Source of the DNA: Embleya hyalina | Lineage (GTDB): Bacteria; Actinomycetota; Actinomycetes; Streptomycetales; Streptomycetaceae | Length of the DNA: 64,000 nt | Reading direction: 5' to 3' | NCBI RefSeq assembly: GCF_003967355.1 | Contig: NZ_BIFH01000026.1 | Location: 124,001-188,000, forward strand | Part shown: piece by piece, positions 1 through 8,926 of the stretch | How the letters are laid out: every line of letters starts with the position of its first letter | Position numbering within the stretch: position 1 is the first letter of the stretch | The notes under the pieces: generated by a model | Seen by the model: only the letters and a program-made list of their open reading frames with translations | What the model was told of the DNA's origin: nothing | Database searches by the model: none | Program-made: the position numbers and the translations under genes

Positions 1-1
1 T

Positions 2-322
2 ACGCCAGGTCCGCTCACCGTCCCATCCCCCGAAGTCCCGGGCGAGGTCCGTCAAGAAGCCGTCGATCTCGGTCGCCTCGCCGCTCCAGCCCACCACCCG
101 CTCCAGGCGCGCGGCCAGCCCCGGCCCACACAACTCGACCGTGTAGTTCACCAGCCGCGACGCCGGGGAGTGCGCGACGGCCACCTCGTCGTCCGGACTG
201 AACGCGTCCCGAAGACATATCCGGGTATCCGGGTCGTCGGCACACCGAACAACCACGTCGCGCGCGGCGCTCGACTCGTCCGGCTCGTTCGCTTCATTCG
301 CCGCGTCGAAGTGGGGATGCAT
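2..322 (-). CDS. Partial DUF6228-family protein (C-terminus off the window)
   Basis: This open frame runs from an ATG at 322 leftwards off the window edge, giving 107 visible residues. The translation is acidic at first (N-E-A-N-E-P-D-E) and then has a pattern of short beta strands ending in 'FGGWDGERTW'. The tryptophan-rich GW-G-x-x-W stretch and overall layout resemble the small actinobacterial DUF6228 proteins, whose function is unknown. No strong ribosome-binding site is visible before the ATG. Two other minus-strand frames are also open here but give Arg/Gly-rich translations typical of shadows. The family assignment comes from memory of the motif and was not searched. Confidence 0.55.
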   Translation of the reverse strand, partial: MHPHFDAANEANEPDESSAARDVVVRCADDPDTRICLRDAFSPDDEVAVAHSPASRLVNYTVELCGPGLAARLERVVGWSGEATEIDGFLTDLARDFGGWDGERTWR

Positions 323-455
323 CCGCCGAACCGTAGGGCAGACCACCCACCCTCGTCATTCCGGTTACCCCGAAGCCCGACCCGGGCGGGGGGTCTTGCC
401 GCCGTGCCGCGTGAGCGCGGCGGTCCGCACATGGGGACCGCCGCGCCCACGCGCG

Positions 456-1034
456 CTACCGGGGTTGTGCATCACCTGCCGACGGCGGGCCGGGGACCGC
501 GGGCAGCGTCAGTGCGACGCGGCGGCGGACCAGGTCCATGTCCAGGATTTCGACCCGCAACACGTCGCCTTCCCGGCGGATGGACTCCGGCGAATCGGCC
601 GCGTGTTCCGGGAGTTCGGCGTTGTGCAGCAGGCCCTCGATGCCGTCGGCGATGCGAATGAAAGCGCCGAACGGGATCACCTTGGTGACCGTCCCCGACA
701 GGGATTGGCCTCTGGTGTGGGTTGCCGCGAACTCTTGCCACGGATCGGGCAGGAGTGACTTCAGCGACAGGGAGACGCGTTGTCGGTCGAGGTCGACGTC
801 CAGGATTTCGACGCTGAGTTCGTCGCCGACCGAGGCGATCTCCGAGGGGTGGGAAAAGTGTTTCCAGGTGAGTTCGGGGACGCTGATCAAGCCGTCCACT
901 CCGCCGATGTCGACGAAGACGCCGAAGTTCACGATCGCGGAAACGAAGCCGGTCCTGATCTCGCCCCGGCGCAGACCGCGCAGCACGTGGAGCCGGGCTG
1001 CTTCACTGATTTCTTCTCGGTTGTGGCCCGTCAT
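456..1034 (-). CDS. S1 RNA-binding domain protein with two S1 repeats
   Basis: The protein has 192 residues and is built almost entirely of two S1/OB-fold domains, about residues 24-93 and 109-178. Each has the usual S1 signature: G-x-V-x-x-x-x-x-F-G-x-F-V/I, then a G-L-hydrophobic-H/S segment, and an ending of the type V-x-x-x-D-x-x-R-x-R-V-x-L-S-L. It should bind single-stranded RNA in the cytoplasm and may act in translation or RNA turnover. It is much shorter than ribosomal protein S1 (four or more repeats), so it is a small stand-alone relative and not the rpsA product. It reads in the same direction as the ABC-F gene upstream, about 125 bp away, so co-transcription is possible but unproven. 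Confidence 0.85.
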   Translation of the reverse strand: MTGHNREEISEAARLHVLRGLRRGEIRTGFVSAIVNFGVFVDIGGVDGLISVPELTWKHFSHPSEIASVGDELSVEILDVDLDRQRVSLSLKSLLPDPWQEFAATHTRGQSLSGTVTKVIPFGAFIRIADGIEGLLHNAELPEHAADSPESIRREGDVLRVEILDMDLVRRRVALTLPAVPGPPSAGDAQPR

Positions 1035-1159
1035 CTACCAGGCTCGCTGGGAATCATCACGTCGGGGACCGTACCCCGAGCAGGCACGATTCGTCCACCG
1101 TCCACCGGGGCGGGCCGCGAACTCCCTTGCCCGCCCCGGGACTTGGTTTGGGTTTCGGG

Positions 1160-2845
1160 TCAGGTTCGGGCGCGGTCCACGCGGCCCTCGTCCCATACCG
1201 GGCCGTCCGTTTCGCGGACGCGGCCGTCTTGGCCGAAGACCATGAAGCGGTCGAAGGAGGAGGCGAACCAGCGGTCGTGGGTGACTGCCAGGACCGTGCC
1301 GTCGAAGGCCTCCAGCGCGTCCTGGAGGGCCTCGGCGGAGACCAGGTCCAGGTTGTCCGTCGGCTCGTCGAGGAGCAGCAGGTTGGCGCCGGAGAGTTCG
1401 AGCAACAGCACCTGGAATCGGGCCTGTTGGCCGCCCGACAGGGTGTCGAACGGCTGCTCCGCGCCGTAGGCCAGCTCGTACCGGTCGAGCACCCTGGCCG
1501 CGCCCTCCCGGCCCAGGCCGCTGCGGTGTTCGTCGCCCCGGCCCAGGATGTCGACCAGGGTCTTGCCCGCGAACTCCGGATGGTCGTGCGTCTGCGCGAA
1601 CCACCCGGGCCGCACCCGCGCGCCGAGCCGGGCCCGACCCGTGTGCGCGACCGGCGCGATCACCGTGTCGCCGACCGGTTCGTGCTCGGCCTCGGGATCC
1701 GTGCCGCCGGCCGCCAGCAGCCGCAGGAAGTGCGACTTGCCCGAGCCGTTCGAGCCGAGCACCGCCACCCGGTCGCCGTACCAGATCTCCGTGTCGAACG
1801 GCTTCATCAGACCGCTCAGTTCCAGCGCTTGCGCGACGACCGCCCGCTTGCCGGTGCGCGATCCGCGCAACCGCATCTTCACGTCCTGCTCGCGCGGGAT
1901 GTTCTGCGGCGGGCCGATCTCCTCGAACTTGCGCAGGCGGGTCCGCGCGGCCTGCAACCGCGAGGCCAGACCGTCGTTGTACGCCGCCTTGGTCTTGTAC
2001 AGCAGGACCAACGCCTTGAGCTTGGCGTGCTCTTCGTCCCACCGGCGACCCAACTCCTCGAAGCGCTCGAATCGCGCGCGCCGGGCCTCGTGGTAGGTGG
2101 CGAACGAACCCCCGTGGATCCAGACCGTGTTGCCCGCCGCGCCGAGTTCGATCGTGACGATGCGGTCGGCCGCGCGCGCGAGCAGTTCGCGGTCGTGCGA
2201 CACCAGCAGGACCGACTTCTGGCTCTCCCGCAGCGACTGCTCCAGCCAGCGCTTGCCGGGTACGTCGAGGTAGTTGTCCGGCTCGTCGAGGATCAGCACC
2301 TCGTCGGGCCCGCGCAGCAGCGCCTCCAGCGCCAGCCGCTTCTGCTCGCCGCCGGACAGCGTGCGCACCTCGCGCCACTTGGCGACGTCGTAGGTCGTGC
2401 CGAGCGCCGCCTGGCAACACTGGTCCCACGCCGGCTCGATGTCGTAGCCGCCGGCGTCCCCGAACTCGGCCAGCGCGCCGGCGTAGCGCATCTGGTGCTT
2501 CTCGTCGTCGTGCTCCATCAGCGCGAGTTCGGCGTCGTCGACCGCGCGCATCGCGTCCCGGATCCGCGGTGGGGCCAGCGAGACCAGCAGGTCGCGCACG
2601 GTGGACGCGTCCCGGATCCGGCCGACGAACTGCGGCATGATGCCGAGCCCGCCCGTGCGGGCCACCGCGCCACTGTCCGGTTTCAGCTCGCCCGTGATGA
2701 TCCGCAGGAGGGTGGTCTTGCCCGCGCCGTTCGCGCCGATCAGCGCCACGGTGCTGCCGTCGCCGACCCGGAAGCTCACCTCGTCCAGCAGCACACGTCC
2801 ATCCGGCAAGGTGAATCCGATGGTGTTGACATCGATGTAGCCCAT
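1160..2845 (-). CDS. ABC-F family ATPase (ribosome-associated type)
   Basis: This 561-residue protein carries two ABC ATPase cassettes and no membrane segment. Cassette 1 has Walker A GANGAGKT (residues 38-45) and signature LSGGEQKR. Cassette 2 has Walker A GSNGSGKS and signature LSGGQQAR. Both have Walker B motifs ending in LDEP, and a charged helical linker joins them. This is the ABC-F architecture. Members bind the ribosomal E site and either rescue stalled translation or protect against ribosome-targeting antibiotics. I chose the ATG at 2845 (MGYIDV) because cassette homology starts there and AAGGA lies upstream. A longer frame reaches 3094, but its extra 83 residues are Arg/Pro-rich with no family resemblance. 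Which role it plays cannot be told from sequence. Confidence 0.92.
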   Translation of the reverse strand: MGYIDVNTIGFTLPDGRVLLDEVSFRVGDGSTVALIGANGAGKTTLLRIITGELKPDSGAVARTGGLGIMPQFVGRIRDASTVRDLLVSLAPPRIRDAMRAVDDAELALMEHDDEKHQMRYAGALAEFGDAGGYDIEPAWDQCCQAALGTTYDVAKWREVRTLSGGEQKRLALEALLRGPDEVLILDEPDNYLDVPGKRWLEQSLRESQKSVLLVSHDRELLARAADRIVTIELGAAGNTVWIHGGSFATYHEARRARFERFEELGRRWDEEHAKLKALVLLYKTKAAYNDGLASRLQAARTRLRKFEEIGPPQNIPREQDVKMRLRGSRTGKRAVVAQALELSGLMKPFDTEIWYGDRVAVLGSNGSGKSHFLRLLAAGGTDPEAEHEPVGDTVIAPVAHTGRARLGARVRPGWFAQTHDHPEFAGKTLVDILGRGDEHRSGLGREGAARVLDRYELAYGAEQPFDTLSGGQQARFQVLLLELSGANLLLLDEPTDNLDLVSAEALQDALEAFDGTVLAVTHDRWFASSFDRFMVFGQDGRVRETDGPVWDEGRVDRART

Positions 2846-3170
2846 GGCGTGCGCGCGTCCTTCGTCCTGCGGTCGGGGTGCTGCGGTCGGGGGTGAGCGG
2901 TCGGAGTGGATCCGGGGGTGACATCCCTTACTACCGGCTCGGCGCCGGACGGGCCAATACATTTCGGGCTCCGTCACCACCATGGCGCCTCGGGGCGGCG
3001 CTCCGTACCCGATCGAGCGACCTGCCGACCGGCCGGCCGCGGCCCGACCACCCTCGGTACACCTTTCGCATAGTGCGTCTATTGCTTCGCGCATCGCGCC
3101 ATGGAACGTTGACGGCCGATCGGTTTCCGGCCGGTCGCGCGGTCCCGTCCCGTCCAGTCAAGGAGTCGCA

Positions 3171-4382
3171 GTGGCGCAAACGGAAGCGCAGCAGATCGCC
3201 CGGCAGGTGGCCGTCGGCGAGCGCAGTCCGCTGAAGTTCGGGGTGTTCCTGGCCCCGTTCCATCAGGCGGGGCGCAATCCGACCCTGCTGCTCGAACAGG
3301 ATCTGGCCCTGGTCGAACATCTGGACCGGCTCGGCTACGCCGAGGCGTGGATCGGCGAGCACCACTCGGGCGGCTGGGAGATCGTCGCCTCCCCCGAACT
3401 GTTCATCGCGAGCGCCGCGGCCCGAACCCGACACATCCGCCTCGGCACGGGCGTGGTCTCGCTGCCGTACCACCACCCGCTGCACGTCGCGGACCGCATG
3501 GTCCTGCTCGACCACCTCACCCGCGGCCGGGTCATGCTCGGCGTCGGCCCCGGCCAACTCGCCTCGGACGCGCACATGCTCGGTATCGACACGGCGCGCC
3601 AGCGGGCCATGATGGAGGAATCCCTGGAGGCGATCGTGGCCCTGCTCGCGGGCCGCGAGCCGGTGACCCGCGAGAGCGACTGGTTCACCCTGCGCGACGC
3701 CCGTCTGCAATTGCGGCCGTATACCCACCCGTCGTTCGAACTCGCCGTCGCCGCGACCTTCTCCCCCGCCGGGCCGCGCACCGCAGGCCGGTTCGGCGCG
3801 GGCATGCTCTCGATCGCCGCGAGCCAGGAGGGCGGCTTCGACGCGCTCGGTTCGCACTGGGGCATCGCGAACGAGGTGGCCGCGCGCCACGGGCGGATCA
3901 TGGACCGGTCCGCGTGGCGGCTGATGGGCATGATGCACATCGCCGAGACCGAGGAGCAGGCGCGCCGCGAGGTCGCGTACGGCCTCGAAGGCATCCAGAA
4001 CTACCAGGCGAAGGTGCTGCCGATCCCGCTCGACGCCGACACCCCGCTCGCCCGGCGCATCGATCGGGGCAACACGACCGGTTCGTTCATCTGCGGCACG
4101 CCGGAGATGGCGATTCGGCAGATCGAGCGGTTGTGGCAGAAGTCCGGCGGTTTCGGCACCTACCTGTTCATGGGCGCCGACTTCGCCGACCCGGCGGCGA
4201 CCAGGCGGTCGTACGAGTTGATCGCGCGGGAGGTGATCCCGTACTTCACCGGCGCCGCGCACGGCCCGCTCGCGTCGCAGGACTGGCAGGTCGGCCTGTC
4301 CGAGACCTGGCGGGACCGGACGGCGCAGGCGGTCGGCGGGGCCGTGAAGGACTACGAGAACACGAAGGGGGCCTCCACGTGA
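3171..4382 (+). CDS. LLM-class flavin-dependent oxidoreductase (luciferase-like monooxygenase)
   Basis: The protein has 403 residues and the bacterial-luciferase TIM-barrel pattern: LKFGVFLAPFH at the first strand, AWIGEHH, the R-x-R-L-G-T-G-V strand, the HP-hydrophobic-VADRM helix, and RVMLGVGPGQL. These enzymes use FMN or F420 to oxidise or reduce small organic substrates. The length and the 'SFICGTPEMAIRQIERL' segment match the limonene/alkane-monooxygenase-like LLM branch. The GTG start at 3171 is fixed by a near-perfect AAGGAG five bases upstream. The stop overlaps the GTG of the following SDR gene by four bases (GTGA), so the pair is translationally coupled and probably acts on one substrate series. 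The substrate cannot be inferred. Confidence 0.88.
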   Translation: MAQTEAQQIARQVAVGERSPLKFGVFLAPFHQAGRNPTLLLEQDLALVEHLDRLGYAEAWIGEHHSGGWEIVASPELFIASAAARTRHIRLGTGVVSLPYHHPLHVADRMVLLDHLTRGRVMLGVGPGQLASDAHMLGIDTARQRAMMEESLEAIVALLAGREPVTRESDWFTLRDARLQLRPYTHPSFELAVAATFSPAGPRTAGRFGAGMLSIAASQEGGFDALGSHWGIANEVAARHGRIMDRSAWRLMGMMHIAETEEQARREVAYGLEGIQNYQAKVLPIPLDADTPLARRIDRGNTTGSFICGTPEMAIRQIERLWQKSGGFGTYLFMGADFADPAATRRSYELIAREVIPYFTGAAHGPLASQDWQVGLSETWRDRTAQAVGGAVKDYENTKGAST

Positions 4383-5212
4383 GCGGGCGGACGAACGGGG
4401 CGGGACCGGCCGGCGGAGGTCGGATCGAGGGCCGCGTCGCGCTGGTGACCGGCGCCGCGGCGGGCATCGGTCGGGCCGTCGCGCGCCGGTTCGTGGCCGA
4501 GGGGGCCGTGGTGGTGGCCGGGGACGTGGACGCCGCCGGACTGGCCGCGCTCGCCGAGGAGTTGGGCCCGGAGCGGTGCCACACCAGGTTGTGCGACGTG
4601 ACCGTCGAGGACGACGTGGCCGCGCTGGTACGGGCCGCGGTGGACGATTTCGGCGGCCTGGACATCGCGGTGGCCAACGCGGGCGGCGGCACCGCGGCCG
4701 AACTGGCCGACCACGACTACGCGGCCTGGCGCAGGGTAGTCGACCTGTGCCTGAACGGCGCGTTCCTGACCGTCAAACACGCCGGCCGCGCGATGCGGGC
4801 CCGCCCCGGCGGGGGCGGCTCGATCGTCACCATGGCCTCGCTCAACGCGGTCCAGCCCGGCCGGGGCATGGCCGCGTACTGCGCGGCCAAGGCCGGCGTG
4901 GTCGCGCTGACCGAGGTGGCGGCCCTGGAGTTGGGGTCGGCGGGCATCCGGGTGAACGCGGTGGCGCCGGGCCTGATCCGCACCCAGGCCACCGCCGGCA
5001 TGTGGCATGTCCCGGGTGTGGTCGAGGAGTACGTGGCCAACGCCCCGCTGGGCCGCTTCGCCGAACCGGAGGAGGTGGCCGCCGTGGTCCTGTTCCTGGC
5101 CTCCGACGAGGCGGGCTTCGTCTCGGGCAGCACGTACGGGGTGGACGGCGGCGCCCGGACCCGCCGCTACCCGGACCTGATCGCGGCACTGGAGCGGCTG
5201 CCGGGGACGTGA
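4379..5212 (+). CDS. SDR family NAD(P)-dependent oxidoreductase
   Basis: This 277-residue short-chain dehydrogenase has TGAAAGIG (about residues 24-31) for dinucleotide binding, an NAG-type motif (ANAGGG), a catalytic serine in MASLNA, the YCAAK tyrosine-lysine pair, and a C-terminal 'FVSGSTYGVDGG' typical of classical SDRs. Asp in 'AGDVDAAG' after the second strand suggests NAD(H) preference, which is an inference. The first 18 residues are a Gly-rich extension. Translation starts at a GTG inside the stop of the LLM oxidoreductase gene, so the two form an operon. A likely role is to oxidise an alcohol or reduce a ketone made or consumed by the flavin enzyme. Confidence 0.92.
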   Translation: MSGRTNGAGPAGGGRIEGRVALVTGAAAGIGRAVARRFVAEGAVVVAGDVDAAGLAALAEELGPERCHTRLCDVTVEDDVAALVRAAVDDFGGLDIAVANAGGGTAAELADHDYAAWRRVVDLCLNGAFLTVKHAGRAMRARPGGGGSIVTMASLNAVQPGRGMAAYCAAKAGVVALTEVAALELGSAGIRVNAVAPGLIRTQATAGMWHVPGVVEEYVANAPLGRFAEPEEVAAVVLFLASDEAGFVSGSTYGVDGGARTRRYPDLIAALERLPGT

Positions 5213-5851
5213 GCCGGACGGGGTGGGCCGACGGCCGGGCGAGGGTCCGGCGAGGGCCGGACGTGCGCCGACCGGGCGCCGATCGAGGGCCGATCCGATC
5301 GGCGCGCACCCTCTCCTCCGGATCCGTGATCAAGCGGCTGATCAGGGATGAAACGGGTCCCGGGGGTTCCCGTTCCGGTTACTGACGCAGCGTCAAGTTT
5401 CTGTTCGGTAATGGCGCTATCGCCTCCGAATGGTCGTCCGCGCGATCGGTTGGCAGCCTGGTCCGGCCGGGTTCGACCTCTTCGATCCGAGGCGGTTTTC
5501 CGGCCTCGAACCCGGGCAACCAAAGGGCACCGAACGGGAGCGGGAGGGGACCTGACACCCCCGATGCGCGACGGCGCACCCCCCATCCCGTGGGTGTGAA
5601 GGGCGCCGACGGCCGGGTCCACTCCCCCGTACCCGGCCGTCGGCCGCCGGCTCTCGACGAGCCCCACGCGGCGCCGGAGTCCCGGCGATTCGGCCCGCGG
5701 CCGGTCACCGGCACCGCCCGGGAGTACGCCCCAACGCGCCGACGATGCGCGACGGCGAGCGGTGCGCCCCCCGGACCGAACGGCACCGGGACCCCCACAC
5801 TCCGCGCCCGGCCCGGCCTCCCCGGGACCGGGCCGCGCCGCCCGACCGCCC
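5213..5851. other. 639-bp intergenic region between convergent genes, with several short palindromes
   Basis: No reading frame here shows protein-like composition. The sequence holds three clear inverted repeats: GCCGATC-C-GATCGGC at 5289-5303 just after the SDR gene, two TGATCA copies flanking AGCGGC at 5327-5344, and TGACGC-A-GCGTCA at 5383-5395. The first could fold as a hairpin at the end of the LLM/SDR transcript, but it lacks a U-tract. The third looks more like a regulator site, although no gene starts beside it. The rest is GC-rich with nothing I can name. Confidence 0.5.
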
Positions 5852-6652
5852 TCAGTGCACGTCGATCCCCCGGAGATGGCGCATGTCGTTGTAGCGGATC
5901 CCCCGCAGCCGCCCGTCCCGGACCCGCCAGCGGGAAATGGACGCGTTGCCCACCGGGTCGGTCCGTACCAACCGGTCGACGTCGGTCTCGGTCAGCCCCT
6001 CCAGGACGTAACGCAGCATCAGGACGGTCGCGTCGTGTCCCACGATCAGCACATGCGCACCCGGCGCCTCGTGCCGGAGGTCGGTCAGCAGCGTGCGCAG
6101 CCGCAGCGCGACATCGGCCAACGATTCGCCGCCCGGCGGACGGTAGTACAGGTCGCCGACCCGCCGCCGGCGCTCGGCCTCGTCCGGGTGGAGCCGTTCG
6201 ACGGCGGCGGCCGTACGCAACTCCAGCACGCCCATCTCCCGGTCGCGCAACCGCTCGTCGCGTCGGGGCGGCGGCAACAGCAGGCCCACCCGGGCGGCCT
6301 CGCGGGCGATGATCCGCATCGTCGAGCGGGCCCGACGGTACGGCGAGACCAGGACCACGTCCGGGGTCTCCCCCCTGAGCGCGAGCCGCCGCCCGACCGC
6401 GCCGGCCTGATCCTCGCCGCGTGCGCTGAGCGCGATGTCGGCATCGCGCCCGACCACCGACGGGTCGAACTCGCCGTCCCCGTCCGGCTCCTCCGCCTCC
6501 CACCCGCCCGCCGGATCCGCCGCGACGGCGGCGGACCGGGCGGCGGTGCGGGCCGCCGCCGCGGCGAAGGCGGCGTTCGCCGTGCTTTCGCCGTGACGTA
6601 TGGCGACGATCTCGGCCGGCCCGAAGGGCGCGGTGTCCGATGAGCTGACCAC
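5852..6652 (-). CDS. Histidine phosphatase family protein (phosphoglycerate mutase-like)
   Basis: This 266-residue protein has the branch-1 histidine phosphatase hallmark RHGES near residue 19, whose histidine is phosphorylated in catalysis. A 'SPYRRARST' arginine segment, an acidic 'LRDREMGVLE' segment and 'VLIVGHDATV' with the second catalytic histidine follow. A stretch of about 50 residues rich in Ala and acids (roughly 30-80) lies between the RHG motif and the rest of the core, longer than in most relatives. The family includes mutases and broad phosphatases of sugars, nucleotides or proteins. The sequence does not reveal the substrate. It stands alone, with no obvious partner. Confidence 0.88.
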   Translation of the reverse strand: MVSSSDTAPFGPAEIVAIRHGESTANAAFAAAAARTAARSAAVAADPAGGWEAEEPDGDGEFDPSVVGRDADIALSARGEDQAGAVGRRLALRGETPDVVLVSPYRRARSTMRIIAREAARVGLLLPPPRRDERLRDREMGVLELRTAAAVERLHPDEAERRRRVGDLYYRPPGGESLADVALRLRTLLTDLRHEAPGAHVLIVGHDATVLMLRYVLEGLTETDVDRLVRTDPVGNASISRWRVRDGRLRGIRYNDMRHLRGIDVH

Positions 6653-7010
6653 GGTGCCCCCAAAGCCTTGTCCCTGTCATCGTTCTCACCCCCGGGGCGG
6701 CCCCGAAACGCGCCGGCCCGTCAAACGACCACGCCGCGGGGCCGACCACCGCCCACGACTCCCACGTCCCATCCGCCCCAGCCGTCGGGGCCGGAACACT
6801 CCGCAGCGGCCCGCCTCCGGGCAACTGCCCCAGTACGCACCCGTGTTCGACCTCACCCGGCCCCCGACGCCGGCGCCCGGCCACGCCCACCCCCGGGCTC
6901 GGCCCCGGCCCCGGCCCCGGCCCCGCGAGCACACACCCGGTCGGGTCATCCCACGAGACACCACCCGACTTATGTGATCATCAATCCGGGTGTCCGGATA
7001 ATCTGACGCC
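6653..7010. other. Divergent promoter region with a GGCCCC tandem tract
   Basis: These 358 bases separate the histidine phosphatase gene (minus) from the ATP-grasp gene (plus). Four perfect GGCCCC units lie at 6901-6924 in a longer C/G-rich tract. The last 45 bases before the ATP-grasp ATG are AT-richer and contain GATAAT at 6997-7002, a good -10 candidate only eight bases before the ATG at 7011. The ATP-grasp transcript may therefore be leaderless or nearly so. The sequence CCGG-GTGT-CCGG lies just upstream of that hexamer. No gene is visible in the region. Confidence 0.45.
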
Positions 7011-7886
7011 ATGATCGAACCCCGCGTCGCCCTCGTCACCTGCGCCGAGCTGCCCGATCTCGACCCGGACGACCGTCTGCTCATCGCCCCGCTGGCCGCG
7101 CACGGCATCCGCGCCGAGAGCGCCGTGTGGAGCGACCCGACGGTGGACTGGGACGCGTACGACCTCGTGGTGCTGCGCTCGGTGTGGGACTACCCGCTGC
7201 ACCGGAAAGAGTTCGTCGAGTGGGCCGCGACCGTACCGCGCCTGGCCAACCCGGCGGCGATCGTGACCTGGAACACCGACAAGACCTACCTGCGCGACCT
7301 CACCCGGGCCGGCCTGCCGGTGATCGAGACGATGTGGCTGGAGCCCGACTCGACCGTGACGCTGCCCACCTCCGGGGTGCGCGTGGTCAAGCCGGCGATA
7401 AGCGCCGGGTCGCGCGACACCGAGCGGTACGACCTGGCCTCCCCCGAGGAACGCGCGCTCGCCGCCGGACACGCCACCGCCCTGCTCGCGGACGGCCGCA
7501 CCGTCATGGTCCAGCCGTACCTGGAGGCCGTCGACACCGCCGGGGAGACCGCGCTCGTCTACTTCGACGGCGTCTTCAGCCACGCCGTCCGCAAGGGCCC
7601 GATCCTCGACGGCACCGGCGCGTTGACCGACGGCCTGTACCGGGCCGAGACGATCGAACCGCGCGAGCCCTCCGCCGCCGAACTCGCCGTCGGAGCCCGG
7701 GTCCTGACCGAGATCCCGATCTCCCCGCTGCTCTACGCGCGCGTCGACCTGATCCCCGCCGCGGACGGCACGCCCACCCTGCTGGAACTGGAGCTGACCG
7801 AGCCGTCGCTGTTCCTGTCCCACGCCGAGGGCGCCGCCGACCGCCTGGCCGCCGCGATCGTGGCCGCGCTGCACACATACGCGTAG
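7011..7886 (+). CDS. ATP-grasp domain enzyme
   Basis: The product has 291 residues with an ATP-grasp-like plan: an N-terminal alpha/beta part (PRVALVTCAELP, then 'DLVVLRSVWDYP'), a lysine-containing ATP-binding strand 'GVRVVKPAISAGSRDT', the loop 'TVMVQPYLEAVD', and a metal-binding end segment 'LLELELTEPSLFL'. It resembles the single-domain ATP-grasp proteins related to DcsG of D-cycloserine biosynthesis, which join a carboxylate to an amine with ATP hydrolysis. Relatives are common in actinomycete genomes without the rest of that pathway, and no other cycloserine gene is nearby. The reaction is probably a carboxylate-amine ligation with unknown substrates. A -10-like GATAAT sits directly before the ATG. 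Confidence 0.82.
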   Translation: MIEPRVALVTCAELPDLDPDDRLLIAPLAAHGIRAESAVWSDPTVDWDAYDLVVLRSVWDYPLHRKEFVEWAATVPRLANPAAIVTWNTDKTYLRDLTRAGLPVIETMWLEPDSTVTLPTSGVRVVKPAISAGSRDTERYDLASPEERALAAGHATALLADGRTVMVQPYLEAVDTAGETALVYFDGVFSHAVRKGPILDGTGALTDGLYRAETIEPREPSAAELAVGARVLTEIPISPLLYARVDLIPAADGTPTLLELELTEPSLFLSHAEGAADRLAAAIVAALHTYA

Positions 7887-7999
7887 CCACCCCGGCCGCC
7901 CTGCCCGCGGTCGGCACACCTCGGGCCCGACCGCACACCCGCGCCGTCCCCGGCCTGTCGCAACCGGTACGCCCGCGTCGCGCGAGGGACGATGGGGCC

Positions 8000-8821
8000 A
8001 TGAAGCGTGACATTTCCCTTGAATGGGACAGCGACCCGGGCGCCGACCTCCGGGCCGCGACCGAGGTATACGCCGCCGTCGGCCTCCCGGCACCGACGAC
8101 ACCCGCCGACGCCACCGCCCCCGCCGACCCCGGCGACCGCATCGGCACCGTCCGCGCCCGCCGCGACGGGCGACTGCTCGGCTGGGTGAGCCTGTACGGC
8201 AACGGCGAGGCGGGCGTCACCGCCCAGGGCGAGCGCGCCGACCGGCTCGCCCGTCGGCTGGTGCACGGCTCCTACGGCGCGGATCCCGGCGCCACCGCCG
8301 AGGAGCGGGCCGCGTTCGTGTCGATGTACCGCCGAGCCGCCCAGCGGGCCCGCGCCGGCGGCGCGTCGATGCTGCACTGGAGCGGTACCGACACCGGCCC
8401 GGAAGGCGACGCCGCCCGCGCCACCGGAGCCCGCGCCACCGGCGAGATCGCCCGGATCTGGACCGTGGACCCGCGCGGCTGGTGGGCCCCGGGCGGCCTG
8501 CCCGCGATCCGCGCCCGTACCCTCCCGCCGCCACTCGTCGGGCTGATCGGCGAGGGCGCCGAACTCACCGTCGACGTCGCCGACGACCTGGCGTACCTCA
8601 ACGCCGGCGAGGCGATCACCGCCCCCGGCGTCGCCCCCGACATCCTCGGCGCCCTGGTGGCCGCGCTGGTGGACCTGCTGCGCCGGGAGCGGCCCGACGT
8701 CCGCGAGTTGGCCGTGTTCGAATTCGACGGCGACACCGAGGGCGCCGTCCGCCTGGCCCTGCCCCTCGCCGGCCTGCGCATCGCACACCGCGTGGTGGAC
8801 TTCGAACTACCGCTCACCTAG
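8000..8821 (+). CDS. Uncharacterised protein, possibly a double GNAT-like fold
   Basis: I do not recognise this 273-residue protein with confidence. It is soluble, Ala/Arg/Gly-rich and without a signal peptide. The segments 'RIGTVRARRDGRLLGWVSLYG' and, later, a paired hydrophobic strand and helix near 'ELAVFEFDGDTEGAVRLALPLAGLRIAHRVVDFEL' recall the strand-loop-helix rhythm of GNAT N-acetyltransferases. In particular, the final 'A-L-x-L-A-G-F/L-R' pattern is common at the end of GNAT domains. A clear acetyl-CoA pyrophosphate loop (Q/R-x-x-G-x-G/A) is not visible, so function is open. It follows the ATP-grasp gene on the same strand after 113 bp. The ATG at 8000 was chosen because coding composition begins there. 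Confidence 0.7.
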   Translation: MKRDISLEWDSDPGADLRAATEVYAAVGLPAPTTPADATAPADPGDRIGTVRARRDGRLLGWVSLYGNGEAGVTAQGERADRLARRLVHGSYGADPGATAEERAAFVSMYRRAAQRARAGGASMLHWSGTDTGPEGDAARATGARATGEIARIWTVDPRGWWAPGGLPAIRARTLPPPLVGLIGEGAELTVDVADDLAYLNAGEAITAPGVAPDILGALVAALVDLLRRERPDVRELAVFEFDGDTEGAVRLALPLAGLRIAHRVVDFELPLT

Positions 8822-8926
8822 CGACCCGACGTCCGACGTCCCGACCACCCGGCGACCACCGGGACGCGGGATCGGCCGGGGTGGACCACCCGGCGATCGA
8901 ACCGCGCCCCGCCGACGCCCTCGCCG

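Noticed and set aside
1160-2845. Self-resistance ABC-F for an antibiotic cluster
   Set aside because: No antibiotic biosynthesis genes adjoin, and ABC-F proteins are common in actinomycetes for general translation quality control.
6901-6924. GGCCCC tandem units as a CRISPR-like or functional repeat
   Set aside because: Four short units in a GC-rich intergenic tract are better explained by simple-sequence slippage; no spacers are present.
7011-7886. Part of a D-cycloserine pathway
   Set aside because: Only a DcsG-like ATP-grasp protein is present; none of the other pathway genes occur nearby.
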